Shown here piece after piece: positions 18,470 to 29,631 of a DNA stretch of 64,000 nucleotides. Source of the stretch: Micromonospora echinofusca (GTDB lineage Bacteria > Actinomycetota > Actinomycetes > Mycobacteriales > Micromonosporaceae); the NCBI RefSeq assembly GCF_900091445.1, contig NZ_LT607733.1:2496501-2560500 (forward strand), given 5' to 3'. Position 1 is the first letter of the stretch, and every line of letters begins with the position of its first letter. The notes beneath the pieces were generated by a model, which had not been told where the DNA came from, ran no database searches, and saw only the letters and a list, made by a program, of their open reading frames with translations. The position numbers and the translations under genes were made by a program.

Positions 18470-18619
18470 CGCTGCCTCCGCAAGGGTGTGGTGGATCGAG
18501 GTGCTGGGCGTTGTACCCAATCGCGATGAACGGCTAACGGCCCGCCGGCAGCCCCACCGGGGACCACGCGTGTGGACCGACGCGGCAGGCCTTCCGCTCG
18601 CGTCGCGGGCCGGAAGGAC

Positions 18620-18656
18620 GACATCGCGGCGCCCGGTGGACGGGCGCCGCGATGTC
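18620..18656 (-). terminator. Terminator hairpin after the helix-hairpin-helix protein gene
   Basis: Perfect 16-bp stem (18620-18635 with 18641-18656; GACATCGCGGCGCCCG) and a 5-nt loop. It lies downstream of the leftward gene that ends at 18721. Confidence 0.75.
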
Positions 18657-18720
18657 GGCTCGATCGTGCGGGGTACGCGCCCGGCGCCGACGACGAGCAC
18701 GGCGGCCGGGATCACGCCGG

Positions 18721-19818
18721 TCAGGCGTCGGTGCCGCCCACCGGGGTCGGCAGGGCGGTGGCCGCCTCCTGCGGGGCGCCGGCGAGCACCTTCGCCTGCT
18801 GCGGCCAGGTCGCCAGGCTCGGCGCGGCCCGCAGCCCGGCCGCCCGGATCGTCTCCCGCAGGGCGGCCTCGTCCAGCTCCGCGAGCTGCCGGTACGTGCG
18901 GATGCCGGCAGCCTGCAACGCCGCGGCCATCTTCGGGCCCACGCCCTGGATCCGACGGAAGTCGTCGGCGGCGGCGGAGTCGGAGTCGGAGTCGGCGGCG
19001 GGCGGGGCGGTCACCTCGCCGCGCGGCGCCGGCACGACGACCGCCCCGACCGGCGTCGGCTCCGACTCGACGGGTGCGGTGGCGGCCGTGGCCGTGGCCG
19101 TGGCCGGAACGTCCACCTCGGCGGCGGCCGTGGCCGGCTCGGCGGCGGCGGGCGCGGTGTCGGGCTCGACCGGGACGACGGGGGTCGACTCCGGCTCGGC
19201 GGCGGCGGGCGCAATCTCCGGCCCGGTCACGTCCGCCGGCTTCGGGGTGACGGCGACGGGGGCGGGCTCCTGCGTCGCGGCGGGGACGTCCCGCGGCTCG
19301 ACGGCCGGGGCGGGCTCCTGCGCCGGCCGGTGGTCGACGGGGCCGGTCACTTCGGCCGCCGCCGGCAGGACGATCTCATGGTCCGGCCGGGCGTCGGCGG
19401 CGGTGGCCGGTGGCGCGGGGTCGGTGACGGGCGCCGGCACCGGGTCACCGGTCAGGGCCATGTCGGCCGGGTCGACGTCGTCGGCCCGCGACGCGTCGGC
19501 CGTGACCACGGTGGCCGACGGTGCGGTCGCCGGGTCGGCGTCGGTCGGGGCGTCGGCCCCGGGCGCGGCGGGGACGCGGTCGGCGACGGCGTCCGGCCTG
19601 GGATCCACGGTCACCTCCGGCCGCGCCTCGTCGAGGGTCGCCACGGGCGGCGGGTCGACCACCACGGCGGTCATGCCGGCGACCGGGTCACCGTCCACCA
19701 TGGGCGAGCCGTGCGTGGCGGTCGCGGCGTCCTGCCGGCCGCGCCAGAACCAACCGCCCGCCGCACCCACCACCAGGGCCACGATCAGTATCAGCCAGTG
19801 CCCGAAAGACCACGCCAC
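18721..19818 (-). CDS. Membrane-anchored protein with C-terminal helix-hairpin-helix domain
   Basis: 365 residues. An N-terminal membrane anchor (WLILIVALVVGAAGGWFWRG, about residues 8-27) is followed by some 240 residues of low-complexity Pro/Ala/Val/Thr/Asp linker. The C-terminal helix-hairpin-helix domain reads DDFRRIQGVGPKMAAALQAA then GIRTYRQLAELDEAALRETI. That domain (DUF4332/RNA-polymerase-alpha-C-like) is found in proteins that bind nucleic acid or serve as protein contacts. The GTG start at 19818 is immediately before the anchor. It could tether DNA or a ribosomal factor at the membrane, but no function is established. Confidence 0.75.
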   Translation of the reverse strand: MAWSFGHWLILIVALVVGAAGGWFWRGRQDAATATHGSPMVDGDPVAGMTAVVVDPPPVATLDEARPEVTVDPRPDAVADRVPAAPGADAPTDADPATAPSATVVTADASRADDVDPADMALTGDPVPAPVTDPAPPATAADARPDHEIVLPAAAEVTGPVDHRPAQEPAPAVEPRDVPAATQEPAPVAVTPKPADVTGPEIAPAAAEPESTPVVPVEPDTAPAAAEPATAAAEVDVPATATATAATAPVESEPTPVGAVVVPAPRGEVTAPPAADSDSDSAAADDFRRIQGVGPKMAAALQAAGIRTYRQLAELDEAALRETIRAAGLRAAPSLATWPQQAKVLAGAPQEAATALPTPVGGTDA

Positions 19819-20015
19819 GGCAAACCTCCCTATCGTTCACGTCCGGAAACCCGCGAGAAAAACTCGCCGCAGCTTCGCACACGCGCGTAGGCGCCGACGG
19901 GCAGGACCGGATGTCCGCCGTCGCGCGGGACGGATCGCACCGGCGGTGTCCGGCGGGCGACGCAGGGTCGCCACCGGGGCGTACGTGTGAGGTCGTCGTC
20001 CGGGACCGGGTACGC

Positions 20016-20051
20016 GGGGACCCCGGCACCCGTGGCGGCGCCGGGGTCCCC
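20016..20051 (-). terminator. Terminator at the left edge of the biosynthetic region
   Basis: Perfect 12-bp stem (GGGGACCCCGGC at 20016-20027 with 20040-20051), 12-nt loop, 10 bp beyond the stop of the flavin hydroxylase gene. It marks the end of the leftward hydroxylase-cyclase unit. Confidence 0.75.
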
Positions 20052-20060
20052 GTCGGACGC

Positions 20061-21410
20061 TCAGTCCTCCTCGCCCCGGTAGCTGTAGAAGTCGTCGACG
20101 AAGCGGCGCGCCAGCCGGGGCACCCGACTGGTGACGCCGAAGTAGCCCCGCGCGCCGAGCAGCGCGAGCCGACCGACGACCGGCTTGTACATCCGGTCGT
20201 CGCCGTTGGTGCCGCTGCGGTTGAGCGAGTCGGCGACGCGGGCGAACCCGTACGGCACCATGGCGGCCTCGTAGTCCGCCACCGCCTGGAGCAGCGTCTT
20301 GTCGCCCGTCGCGGCCTGCCGCAGTTGCCGGCAGAGCAGGGCGGCGTCGCGCAGGGCCGTGTTGGCGCCCACCCCGCGTCCCGGCGTCATGGTGTGGATG
20401 GCGTCGCCGAGCAGGGTGACGGTGCTGCTCTTCCACGGCGGCACCGGCTCGCTGGTGGCCACCTTGATGGGCAGGGCGCTGTCCGGGTCGCCGCGGGCGA
20501 GCAGTTCGCGCAAATTGGGGTGCCAGTTGCGGGTGAGTCGCAGGGCGAGCAGGATCAGCTCCTCGCCGCGCCGCTCCATCACGTCGGCGGGGAAGCGGCG
20601 GGCCGTGCTCCACACGACCAGGTTGATGTTGTCGCGGGTGTTGTCGTGGCGCAGCCCCGGCCAGCCGCGCAGCAGCTCGGCGTCGGCGGGGTCCACACCG
20701 GGTTTGAGCGACCCGTCGCGGTCCCACTTGAACTCCATGACGTGCAGCACGCCCATCATCCCGCCGGTGCCGAAGATCAGCGAGATGCCCTGCTCGATGC
20801 GCTCCGGCAGCAGCCCCCGGGTGTGCGGGGTCAGCGGGATCCGGGTGGCGATGTTGATGGTGCCGGCGTCGCGGGTGACCGCGTGCGGCAGGTACTGGCG
20901 GCGTACCGCCGAGTGCGTGCCGTCCGCGGCGACGAGCAGGTCGCCGGTGGCGGTGCTGCCGTCGGCGAAGTGCGCGGTCACGGTGCCGTCGTCGCGTTGG
21001 TCGTACCGCGTGAAGGTCTTGTCGAAGTGGACGACGTCCTCCATGCCGGTGAGCAGGACCTGGCGCAGGGTCATCCGGGCCACGGACCGTTCGGTGTTCA
21101 CCGGGTCGGTGTCCGGCCGGAGCGTGAACGAGGCGGTGCGGCGCATCCCCTGGGTGATGACGTTGAAGTAGCGGGGGGAGCGGGCACAGGTGGCGAGGTA
21201 GACGTCGAAGAGGGCGGGCGGCAGGCACTCGCGTAGCGCGCGGCTTCCCGTCGGTCCGATGCCGACCCGGTAGCCGAGCAGCCCCTCGCCGCGCGTGCGG
21301 TAGCGCTCGTAGACGGCGACGCTGATCCCCGCCCGGCGCAGGCCGTGGGCCAGGCACAGTCCGCCGGTGCCGGCCCCGATGATGAGTACGTGGGGTGGTC
21401 TGGACGACAT
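20061..21410 (-). CDS. FAD-dependent aromatic polyketide hydroxylase (WhiE-ORFVIII-like)
   Basis: A 449-residue group A flavoprotein monooxygenase. It has an N-terminal dinucleotide fold (VLIIGAGTGGLCLAHGLRRA), DLLVAADGTHSAVRR (DG motif) and a second FAD motif (LLGDAIHTMTPGRGVGANTA). It probably hydroxylates the cyclised polyketide using NAD(P)H and O2. It is transcribed away from the PKS operon together with a TcmI-type cyclase 14 bp upstream, as whiE-ORFVIII is divergent from the rest of whiE. ATG start at 21410; the open frame reaches further but only over the cyclase gene. Confidence 0.88.
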   Translation of the reverse strand: MSSRPPHVLIIGAGTGGLCLAHGLRRAGISVAVYERYRTRGEGLLGYRVGIGPTGSRALRECLPPALFDVYLATCARSPRYFNVITQGMRRTASFTLRPDTDPVNTERSVARMTLRQVLLTGMEDVVHFDKTFTRYDQRDDGTVTAHFADGSTATGDLLVAADGTHSAVRRQYLPHAVTRDAGTINIATRIPLTPHTRGLLPERIEQGISLIFGTGGMMGVLHVMEFKWDRDGSLKPGVDPADAELLRGWPGLRHDNTRDNINLVVWSTARRFPADVMERRGEELILLALRLTRNWHPNLRELLARGDPDSALPIKVATSEPVPPWKSSTVTLLGDAIHTMTPGRGVGANTALRDAALLCRQLRQAATGDKTLLQAVADYEAAMVPYGFARVADSLNRSGTNGDDRMYKPVVGRLALLGARGYFGVTSRVPRLARRFVDDFYSYRGEED

Positions 21411-21424
21411 GGCGACCGCCCCGT

Positions 21425-21775
21425 TCAGCCGGCCGGGCGCGACGACGAGGTCGCGTCGGCGGCGTCCCACCGGTAGAAGCAGCCCGCGATCGCGTCGCGC
21501 GGCGAGCGCCAGGTCGGCAGGTACGGCGTGGTGTGCGCGGAGAGCCGCTCGTTGACCTGCCGGTAGAGCGGGTGGTTGCGGGCGTCGGCCAGGGCGTCCG
21601 GTGCCACGTCGGCGGTCTCCATCAGGTGTACGCACAGGTCGTGCAGGCAGTACAGGGACCGGTGGCGGACCCCGGTCAGGGCGGGTAGTTCGGTCGCGTC
21701 GGACTCGGCGAAGATCTGCGCCACCCGACCCTCCGCGCCCGGGATGATCCTGCTGACGATCAGAAGACGGCTCAT
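21425..21775 (-). CDS. TcmI-family polyketide cyclase (copy 1)
   Basis: 116 residues of the Cyclase_polyket (TcmI/WhiE-ORFVII) ferredoxin-like family: LLIVSRIIPGAEGRVAQIFA then ESDATELPALTGVRHRSLY. Members close a late ring of aromatic polyketides. It is closely similar along its length to the second copy at 23126 (both read AQIFAESDATELP/AEIFAESDATELP and end SPRDAIAGCFYRWDAA/EPRDAMARCFYRFDAA). The two copies flank the SARP gene and probably arose by duplication, so they may handle successive rings. ATG 21775, with a GAGAGGGG ribosome site. Confidence 0.9.
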   Translation of the reverse strand: MSRLLIVSRIIPGAEGRVAQIFAESDATELPALTGVRHRSLYCLHDLCVHLMETADVAPDALADARNHPLYRQVNERLSAHTTPYLPTWRSPRDAIAGCFYRWDAADATSSSRPAG

Positions 21776-21897
21776 GGGACCCCTCTCGCCGGTGGTGCTC
21801 CGCGACGATGGCGGAGCCCACGGACTGTTGTGCGCCCACCGTGCCCGGGGGACTGTCACCTGCCCGTCACACCGACCGTCGCGCCGGTGACGCCGCG

Positions 21898-22707
21898 TCA
21901 GCGGGCGCGGGGCGCGAGCCGGGTGGACGGCCCCCGGGGCGGCCCGGGCGGGGCCTCGCGGGTGGCCTCCCGGATGGGCGCGAGGGTGTCGTCGAGCAGG
22001 GCGGTCATCGCCGCCGAGGGCTCCAGCCGCAGTTCCCGCAGCAGCAGGTCGCGGTAGACGTAGAAGGCGTGCACGGCCTCGAAGGCGTTGCCCTCGGCGA
22101 GGTGGATGCGTACCACCAGCCGGTGCGGCGTCTCGCGCAGCGGCTCGGCGGCCATCGCCTCCAGCGCGGCCTCCAGGGCGGCGCCGTGGCGGCCCGCCGA
22201 CAGGTGCTGGCCGGCCAGCTCCTCCAGCATGTGCAGGCGCAGTTGGCGCAGCCGCTCCCGGTCGGCCAGCACCCAGTCGTCGTACCAGCCGGGGAGCAGG
22301 TCGTGCCGGCCGGCGGCGAGGGCCGCGGCGGCGCACGGGTCGTCGCCGTCGCGTACCCGTGCCGCCGTGCCGACGAGCGCGTCGACGTCGACGTGGACGA
22401 CCGGGGCGAGGCAGACCGTGTCGCCGGAGGTCACGATCGGGCAGCAGGGGTCCTGCCGCAGCCGCCACAGGGCGGTACGCAGGGACGACAGCGCCCGTTC
22501 CTCCGGCGCGTCGGGCCAGAGCAGGCCGGCCAGGTGACTGCGGGTGGCGCCGGGGCGCAGCCCGATCAACGCGATGACCCGTTGCAGGCCGCGCGGCACC
22601 ACGACCGGCGCGTCGGCGTGCAGCAGCCGGAACCCGCCGAGCAGGTGCAGTGAGATCTCGGCGTCGGACCGGCACACGGTGATCGGCGTCGACGGATCAG
22701 CGGCCAC
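21898..22707 (-). CDS. SARP-family transcriptional activator
   Basis: A 269-residue Streptomyces antibiotic regulatory protein. A winged-helix OmpR-type DNA-binding domain (about residues 18-105: ISLHLLGGFRLLHAD, then ALSSLRTALWRLRQD) is followed by a bacterial transcription-activation (BTAD) domain (about 110-255: VHVDVDALV, then EALEAMAAEPLRETPHRLVV). Such activators recruit RNA polymerase at direct heptamer repeats in front of biosynthetic operons. The GTG start at 22707 faces the PKS operon across a 418-bp region with candidate repeats, so it is the likely pathway-specific activator of region A and perhaps of the leftward hydroxylase unit. Confidence 0.92.
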   Translation of the reverse strand: MAADPSTPITVCRSDAEISLHLLGGFRLLHADAPVVVPRGLQRVIALIGLRPGATRSHLAGLLWPDAPEERALSSLRTALWRLRQDPCCPIVTSGDTVCLAPVVHVDVDALVGTAARVRDGDDPCAAAALAAGRHDLLPGWYDDWVLADRERLRQLRLHMLEELAGQHLSAGRHGAALEAALEAMAAEPLRETPHRLVVRIHLAEGNAFEAVHAFYVYRDLLLRELRLEPSAAMTALLDDTLAPIREATREAPPGPPRGPSTRLAPRAR

Positions 22708-23125
22708 GGCGGCACCCCCTGCGGAACGCTCGTCCCGACTCGTCTGCTGTCCCCGGCGCGGCTGCCCATGACCCCACTGTCGGATCGCTCCGCCGCGGCA
22801 CGGCGTCGCGCGCCGCGGCCGCCGGGCTGACCGTGACGAAGATTATCAATTGCGGTAACTCTGGGTCAATGTCCGAACAGAGGATCGCGCTTACCTGTCG
22901 GCGTCCACGAGAACCGTTCCGAACTGCCCAGAGTCCACTATGTGTAGCCCGTGTCGCACAGCTCATGCACAGCTTGCGTCAACGCAGCGTCACGAAGGCT
23001 GCGTCGCCGTGCGGCGGTCGCCGGTGACGCCGCCGTGACGCCCCTGGCCGCATCGTGGCGCCAGTCGTCCGGCTCGGCCGGTGCCGTCGTCACCGACGCC
23101 GGATGCCGTGGAGGGAGGCCGGTCC
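22708..23125. promoter_or_regulatory. SARP/PKS divergent control region with direct repeats
   Basis: 418 bp between the SARP gene and the PKS operon; no gene. Part of it (22830-22950) is markedly AT-richer than the surroundings. At 22976 and 22987 lie two GCGTCA repeats spaced exactly 11 bp apart, one helical turn as in SARP operators, with a further GCGTC at 23001. They sit about 125-150 bp before the ATG of the first operon gene. The ribosome site GGAGGGAGG precedes ATG 23126. The exact promoter was not resolved. Confidence 0.5.
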
Positions 23126-23464
23126 ATGGACCGTTCGCTGATCGTCGCGAAGGTGGTGCCGAGCGCCGAGGCGCGCGTCGCCGAGATCTTCGCGGAGTCC
23201 GACGCGACCGAGCTGCCGCGCCTGGTCGGCGTCACGCACCGCTCGCTCTACCGGCTGGGTGACCTGTACGTGCACCTGCTGGAGACGGAGGCGCCGGGCG
23301 GGGCGGCCGTCGAGGCGGCCCGTGGCCACCCCGAGTTCGCCCGGGTGAGCGCCCGGCTGCGGCCGTACGTGTCGCCGTACCTGTCGACGTGGCGGGAGCC
23401 GCGCGACGCGATGGCCCGCTGCTTCTACCGCTTCGACGCCGCGCCGGCCGGACGGCCGTCGTGA
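23126..23464 (+). CDS. TcmI-family polyketide cyclase (copy 2), first gene of the PKS operon
   Basis: 112 residues, same Cyclase_polyket family as the gene at 21425: LIVAKVVPSAEARVAEIFAE then SDATELPRLVGVTHRSLYRL. It should close one of the rings of the nascent aromatic polyketide in the cytosol. ATG 23126 has a strong upstream GGAGGGAGG. Its stop overlaps the GTG of the carboxyltransferase gene by 4 bases, showing that cyclisation and malonyl-CoA supply are in one operon. Which of the two copies matches WhiE-ORFVII cannot be told from sequence alone. Confidence 0.9.
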   Translation: MDRSLIVAKVVPSAEARVAEIFAESDATELPRLVGVTHRSLYRLGDLYVHLLETEAPGGAAVEAARGHPEFARVSARLRPYVSPYLSTWREPRDAMARCFYRFDAAPAGRPS

Positions 23465-25182
23465 CCGCCACCGCGCCCCGCGACGGGCAGCTCTGGTCCC
23501 GGTGCGGCGGCTGCGCCACCCTGCTGTACCGCAAGCGGCTGCGGCGCAACCTCGACGTCTGCCCCGAGTGCGGCGCGCACGCCCGCGTCGACGCACCCGA
23601 GCGGCTGGTGCAGCTCGTCGACCCGGGGTCGTTCACCGCCCTGCCGGAGCGGCCGGCCGAGGTCGACCCGATCGGCTTCGTCGACCTGCTGCCGTACCCG
23701 CACCGGCTCACGGCCGCCCGCGCGGGCACCGGACTGGCCGAGGCGGTGGTCTGCGGCACCGCCACCGTCGGGCGGTATCCGTGCGTGCTGGCGGTGATGG
23801 ACTTCCGCTTCCTAGGCGGCAGCCTGGGCTGCGTGGTGGGGGAGCTGATCACCCTGGCCGCCGAGCGGGCCCTCGCCGACGGGGTGCCGCTGGTCCTCGT
23901 CACCGCCTCGGGCGGGGCGCGGATGCAGGAGGGTGTCCTGTCGCTGATGCAGATGGCCACGGTCAGCCAGGCGGTCGCCGCGCTGCGGGAGGCCGGCCTG
24001 CTCACCGTCAGCGTGCTGACCGACCCGACGTACGGGGGCGTGGCTGCCTCGTTCGCCACCAACACCGACGTGGTGCTCGCCGAGAGCGGCGCGCGGATGG
24101 GCTTCGCGGGCCCCCGGGTGATCCGGCAGGTCACCGGCCGGGACCTGCCGGAGGGTTTCCAGACCGCCGACTTCCTGCTGCGGCACGGCCAGGTCGACAT
24201 GGTGGTGCCCCGGCACGCGCTGCGGGGCCGGCTGGTGGCGCTGCTCGCCGCCGCCCGCGCGGGCCGCCGCCCCGCGTCCCGTGCCGGCGTACCCCGGCAG
24301 GAGCCGTCGCCGCTGGTTGCGCGGCCGGCCGGCGGGGCCGCCGCGACGACGGTGCCGGGCCCGGCCGGCGACGCCTGGGAGACGGTACGGCTGGCCCGGC
24401 ACCCCGGTCGGCCGACCACTCTGGACTACCTGGAGACGGCGTTCGACGGTTTCGTCGAGCTGCACGGCGACCGGCTCGGCGGGGACTGCCCGGCCGTGGT
24501 GGGCGGCCTGGCGCGCCTCGACGGCAGGCCGGTGATGGTCGTGGGGCACCAGAAGGGGCACACCACCGCCGAGCTGGTCGGGCGCAACTTCGGCATGGCC
24601 AGCCCGGCGGGGCACCGCAAGGCGCTGCGGCTGATGCGCCTCGCCGCCCGGCTCGGCCTGCCGGTGGTAACCCTGGTCGACACCCCGGGGGCCGATCCCG
24701 GCGTGCGGGCCGAGGAACAGGGGCAGGCGGCGGCCATCGCCGAGAACATCCTCGCCCTGACCGTGCTGCCCACCCCCGTCGTCGCCGTGATCACCGGCGA
24801 AGGCGGCAGCGGTGGGGCGCTGGCCCTCGCGGTGGCCGACCGGGTGCTCATGCTCCAGCACGCCGTCTACTCGGTGATCAGCCCGGAGGGCTGCGCGGCC
24901 ATCCTCTGGCCCGACCGGGGCGCCACGCCGCAGGCGGCCCGCGCGTTGCGGCTGACCGCACCCGACCTGTGCCGGCTGGGGATCGTCGACGACCTCGTCC
25001 CCGAGCCGGCCCCGGCGGCGCACCACGACCCGGGGGCCGCCGCCCGGGCGCTGCGCGAGGCGGTGCTGGCGCAGCTGCTGCCGCTGCTCGACGTGCCGCC
25101 CGCCACGCTGGTCCGCCGCCGGCGGCAGCGCTTCCGGCGCTTCGGCGCGGCTCGCCTCGGCGCCCGGGCGGGTGCCCGGTGA
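23461..25182 (+). CDS. Acetyl-CoA carboxylase carboxyltransferase, fused beta-alpha (AccD-AccA)
   Basis: 573 residues combining both carboxyltransferase halves. An N-terminal zinc ribbon (Cys15, 18, 34, 37: CGGC...CPEC) leads the AccD crotonase-fold half (FRFLGGSLGCVVGELITLAA then SGGARMQEG). From about residue 300 comes the AccA half (LDYLETAFDGFVELHGDRLG, VVGHQKGHTT, TPGADPGVRAEEQGQAAAIA). It transfers the carboxyl group from biotin to acetyl-CoA to give malonyl-CoA, the PKS extender. Housekeeping actinobacterial enzymes use AccA-AccB-type proteins instead, so this bacterial-type set is pathway-dedicated. Coupled by 4-base overlaps on both sides. Confidence 0.92.
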   Translation: MTATAPRDGQLWSRCGGCATLLYRKRLRRNLDVCPECGAHARVDAPERLVQLVDPGSFTALPERPAEVDPIGFVDLLPYPHRLTAARAGTGLAEAVVCGTATVGRYPCVLAVMDFRFLGGSLGCVVGELITLAAERALADGVPLVLVTASGGARMQEGVLSLMQMATVSQAVAALREAGLLTVSVLTDPTYGGVAASFATNTDVVLAESGARMGFAGPRVIRQVTGRDLPEGFQTADFLLRHGQVDMVVPRHALRGRLVALLAAARAGRRPASRAGVPRQEPSPLVARPAGGAAATTVPGPAGDAWETVRLARHPGRPTTLDYLETAFDGFVELHGDRLGGDCPAVVGGLARLDGRPVMVVGHQKGHTTAELVGRNFGMASPAGHRKALRLMRLAARLGLPVVTLVDTPGADPGVRAEEQGQAAAIAENILALTVLPTPVVAVITGEGGSGGALALAVADRVLMLQHAVYSVISPEGCAAILWPDRGATPQAARALRLTAPDLCRLGIVDDLVPEPAPAAHHDPGAAARALREAVLAQLLPLLDVPPATLVRRRRQRFRRFGAARLGARAGAR

Positions 25183-25730
25183 GCGCCGGCGCGAGCCCCG
25201 TCGGGTCCCCGCCGTCGCCACCAGCCCCCGCCCCGGAGCAGGCGCCCGCCCCCGCCCCGGAGCAGGCGCCCGACGCGGAGGCGGGGCGCGGCACGGACGC
25301 CGTGCTGGCCGGGCTGCGGCGGCACGCCCGACACCTCGTCGCCGAGCTGCCCGGCCCGCTGCGGCGGGTGCGGCTGCGCGGCGGGGACACGGTGCTGGAG
25401 GTGGAGTGGCACGGCACGCCCGCCGAGCCCGTATCCGCCGCCGACGCGGTGCGCCCGGCGCCCCCGCCGGCCGCCGCGCCCCCGCCGGACCGGTACGCCG
25501 TGCGCTCGCCCATCGTCGGCACGTTCCACCGCGCCCCGGAGCCGGGCGCCGCGCCCTTCGTCGCCGTCGGCGACCTGGTCCGTCCCGGGCAGGTGGTCGG
25601 CATCGTCGAGGCGATGAAGCTGATGAACGAGGTGAGCGCCGAGCGGGGCGGCCGGGTCGTCGAGGTCCTCGCCACCGACGGCCAGCCGGTCGAGTACGAC
25701 CAGCCGCTGGTCGCGCTGGATCCGGACTGA
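25179..25730 (+). CDS. accB: Biotin carboxyl carrier protein of acetyl-CoA carboxylase
   Basis: 183 residues. A Pro/Ala-rich N-terminus with a small duplication (APAPEQAP repeated) and a linker lead to the C-terminal biotinyl domain. That domain begins YAVRSPIVGTFHRAPEPGA and contains the biotin-accepting EAMKLMNE (Lys147). It carries CO2 between the biotin carboxylase (next gene) and the fused carboxyltransferase (previous gene). GTG start at 25179 overlaps the preceding stop by 4 bases. The Pro/Ala-rich region looks like a flexible swinging arm. Confidence 0.92.
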   Translation: MSAGASPVGSPPSPPAPAPEQAPAPAPEQAPDAEAGRGTDAVLAGLRRHARHLVAELPGPLRRVRLRGGDTVLEVEWHGTPAEPVSAADAVRPAPPPAAAPPPDRYAVRSPIVGTFHRAPEPGAAPFVAVGDLVRPGQVVGIVEAMKLMNEVSAERGGRVVEVLATDGQPVEYDQPLVALDPD

Positions 25731-28238
<2,508 letters not shown>

Positions 28239-28242
<4 letters not shown>

Positions 28243-28356
28243 GCGCGAGGAGTGAGCCGGGGTTGCGAGCCCCGCAGTCGCGAACAGAGGTGACGTCGTG
28301 AGCGCGAGGAGTGAGCCGGGGTTGCGAGCCCCGCAGTCGCGAACAGAGGTGACGTC
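28239..28356 (+). repeat. Two tandem copies of a 59-bp element at the cupin/KS-alpha junction
   Basis: Exact copies at 28239-28297 and 28298-28356. Each begins GTGAGCGCGAGGAGTGAGCC, contains a short hairpin (CGGGG...CCCCG) and ends AACAGAGGTGACGTC. The KS-alpha start GTGAGCG at 28357 repeats the first 7 bases. Each copy therefore starts with a GTGA stop-start overlap and ends with a ribosome-site-like AGAGGTGA in front of the next GTG. Because 59 is not a multiple of 3 the frames differ. I recall similar sequences at many gene starts in Micromonospora genomes. Confidence 0.9.
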
Positions 28357-29631
28357 GTGAGCGGGCGCCGCACGGTGGTGACGGGCGTCGGGGTGGTCGC
28401 CCCCGGCGGCGCCAGCCGGGACCGGTTCTGGAAGACGATCACCGAGGGGCGTACGGCGACGCGGCGGATCACCTTCTTCGACCCGTCGCCGTTCCGGTCC
28501 CAGATCGCCGCCGAGTGCGACTTCGACCCGGTGGCCGCCGGCCTGGGCGCGACCGAGCTGCGGCGCGCCGACCGGTACGTGCAGTTCGCCCTCGCCTGCG
28601 CCGCCGAGGCCGTCGCCGACGCCGGACTGGACCTCACCGACGCCGAGCGGGACCGCGCCGGCGTGGTGCTCGGCACGGCCGTCGGCGGCACCACCGCCCT
28701 GGAGCAGGAGTACGTGACGGTCAGCGACACCGGCCGGCGCTGGCTGGTCGACGCGGCGCGCGGTGGCCCGTACCTCTATCAGGCGCTCGTGCCCAGCAGC
28801 CTCGCCGCCGACGTGGCGTGCCGGCACGGGCTGCACGGCCCCGCGCAGGTGGTCTCCACCGGCTGCACCTCCGGCATCGACGCGATCGGGTACGCCCACC
28901 AGCTCATCGCCGACGGCGAGGCCGACATCGTGCTGGCCGGCGCCGCCGACTCGCCGATCTCCCCGGTCACCGTCGCCTCCTTCGACGCGATCAAGGCGAC
29001 CAGTCCCGACAACGACGACCCGGCGCACGCCTCGCGCCCGTTCGACGCCGACCGGCACGGCTTCGTCCTCGCCGAGGGCGCGGCGGTGCTGGTGCTGGAG
29101 GAGGCCGGGCACGCCCGCCGTCGCGGGGCGCACGTCTACTGCGAGGTGGCCGGCTACGCCAGCCGCAGCAACGGCTACCACATGACGGGGCTGCGGCCCG
29201 ACGGGCTGGAGATGGGGCTGGCCATCTCGGCCGCGCTGAGGCAGGGCCGCATCGCTCCCGAGCAGGTCTCCTACATCAGCGCCCACGGCTCGGGCACCCG
29301 GCAGAACGACCGGCACGAGACGGCCGCCTTCAAGCGTGCGCTGGGTCAGGCCGCGTACGGGGTGCCGATCAGCTCGATCAAGTCGATGGTCGGGCACTCC
29401 CTCGGTGCGATCGGCTCGATCGAGATGGCCGCGTGCGCGCTGGCCGTCGAGTTCGGCGTGGTGCCGCCGACGGCCAACTGGAGCACCCGCGACCCGGAGT
29501 GCGACCTGGACTACGTGCCGAACGAGGCGCGGGAGCTGCCGGTGGACGTGGCGCTCTCGGTGGGCAGCGGCTTCGGCGGTTTCCAGTCGGCGATGGTGTT
29601 CCGCCGGGAGCCCGCCGGGGTGGTGTCGTGA
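28357..29631 (+). CDS. Type II PKS ketosynthase alpha (KS-alpha)
   Basis: 424 residues, a canonical thiolase-fold KS-alpha: catalytic Cys170 in [17 protein letters not shown], His310 in SAHGSGT and His347 in [12 protein letters not shown]. It elongates the polyketide on the ACP together with KS-beta, in the cytosol. The sequence style ([20 protein letters not shown]) is that of the WhiE/spore-pigment and pentangular-polyphenol group. GTG start at 28357, immediately after the duplicated 59-bp element. Stop overlaps the KS-beta GTG by 4 bases, the usual strict KS-alpha/KS-beta coupling. Confidence 0.96.
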   Translation: MSGRRTVVTGVGVVAPGGASRDRFWKTITEGRTATRRITFFDPSPFRSQIAAECDFDPVAAGLGATELRRADRYVQFALACAAEAVADAGLDLTDAERDRAGVVLGTAVGGTTALEQEYVTVSDTGRRWLVDAARGGPYLYQALVPSSLAADVACRHGLHGPAQVVSTGCTSGIDAIGYAHQLIADGEADIVLAGAADSPISPVTVASFDAIKATSPDNDDPAHASRPFDADRHGFVLAEGAAVLVLEEAGHARRRGAHVYCEVAGYASRSNGYHMTGLRPDGLEMGLAISAALRQGRIAPEQVSYISAHGSGTRQNDRHETAAFKRALGQAAYGVPISSIKSMVGHSLGAIGSIEMAACALAVEFGVVPPTANWSTRDPECDLDYVPNEARELPVDVALSVGSGFGGFQSAMVFRREPAGVVS

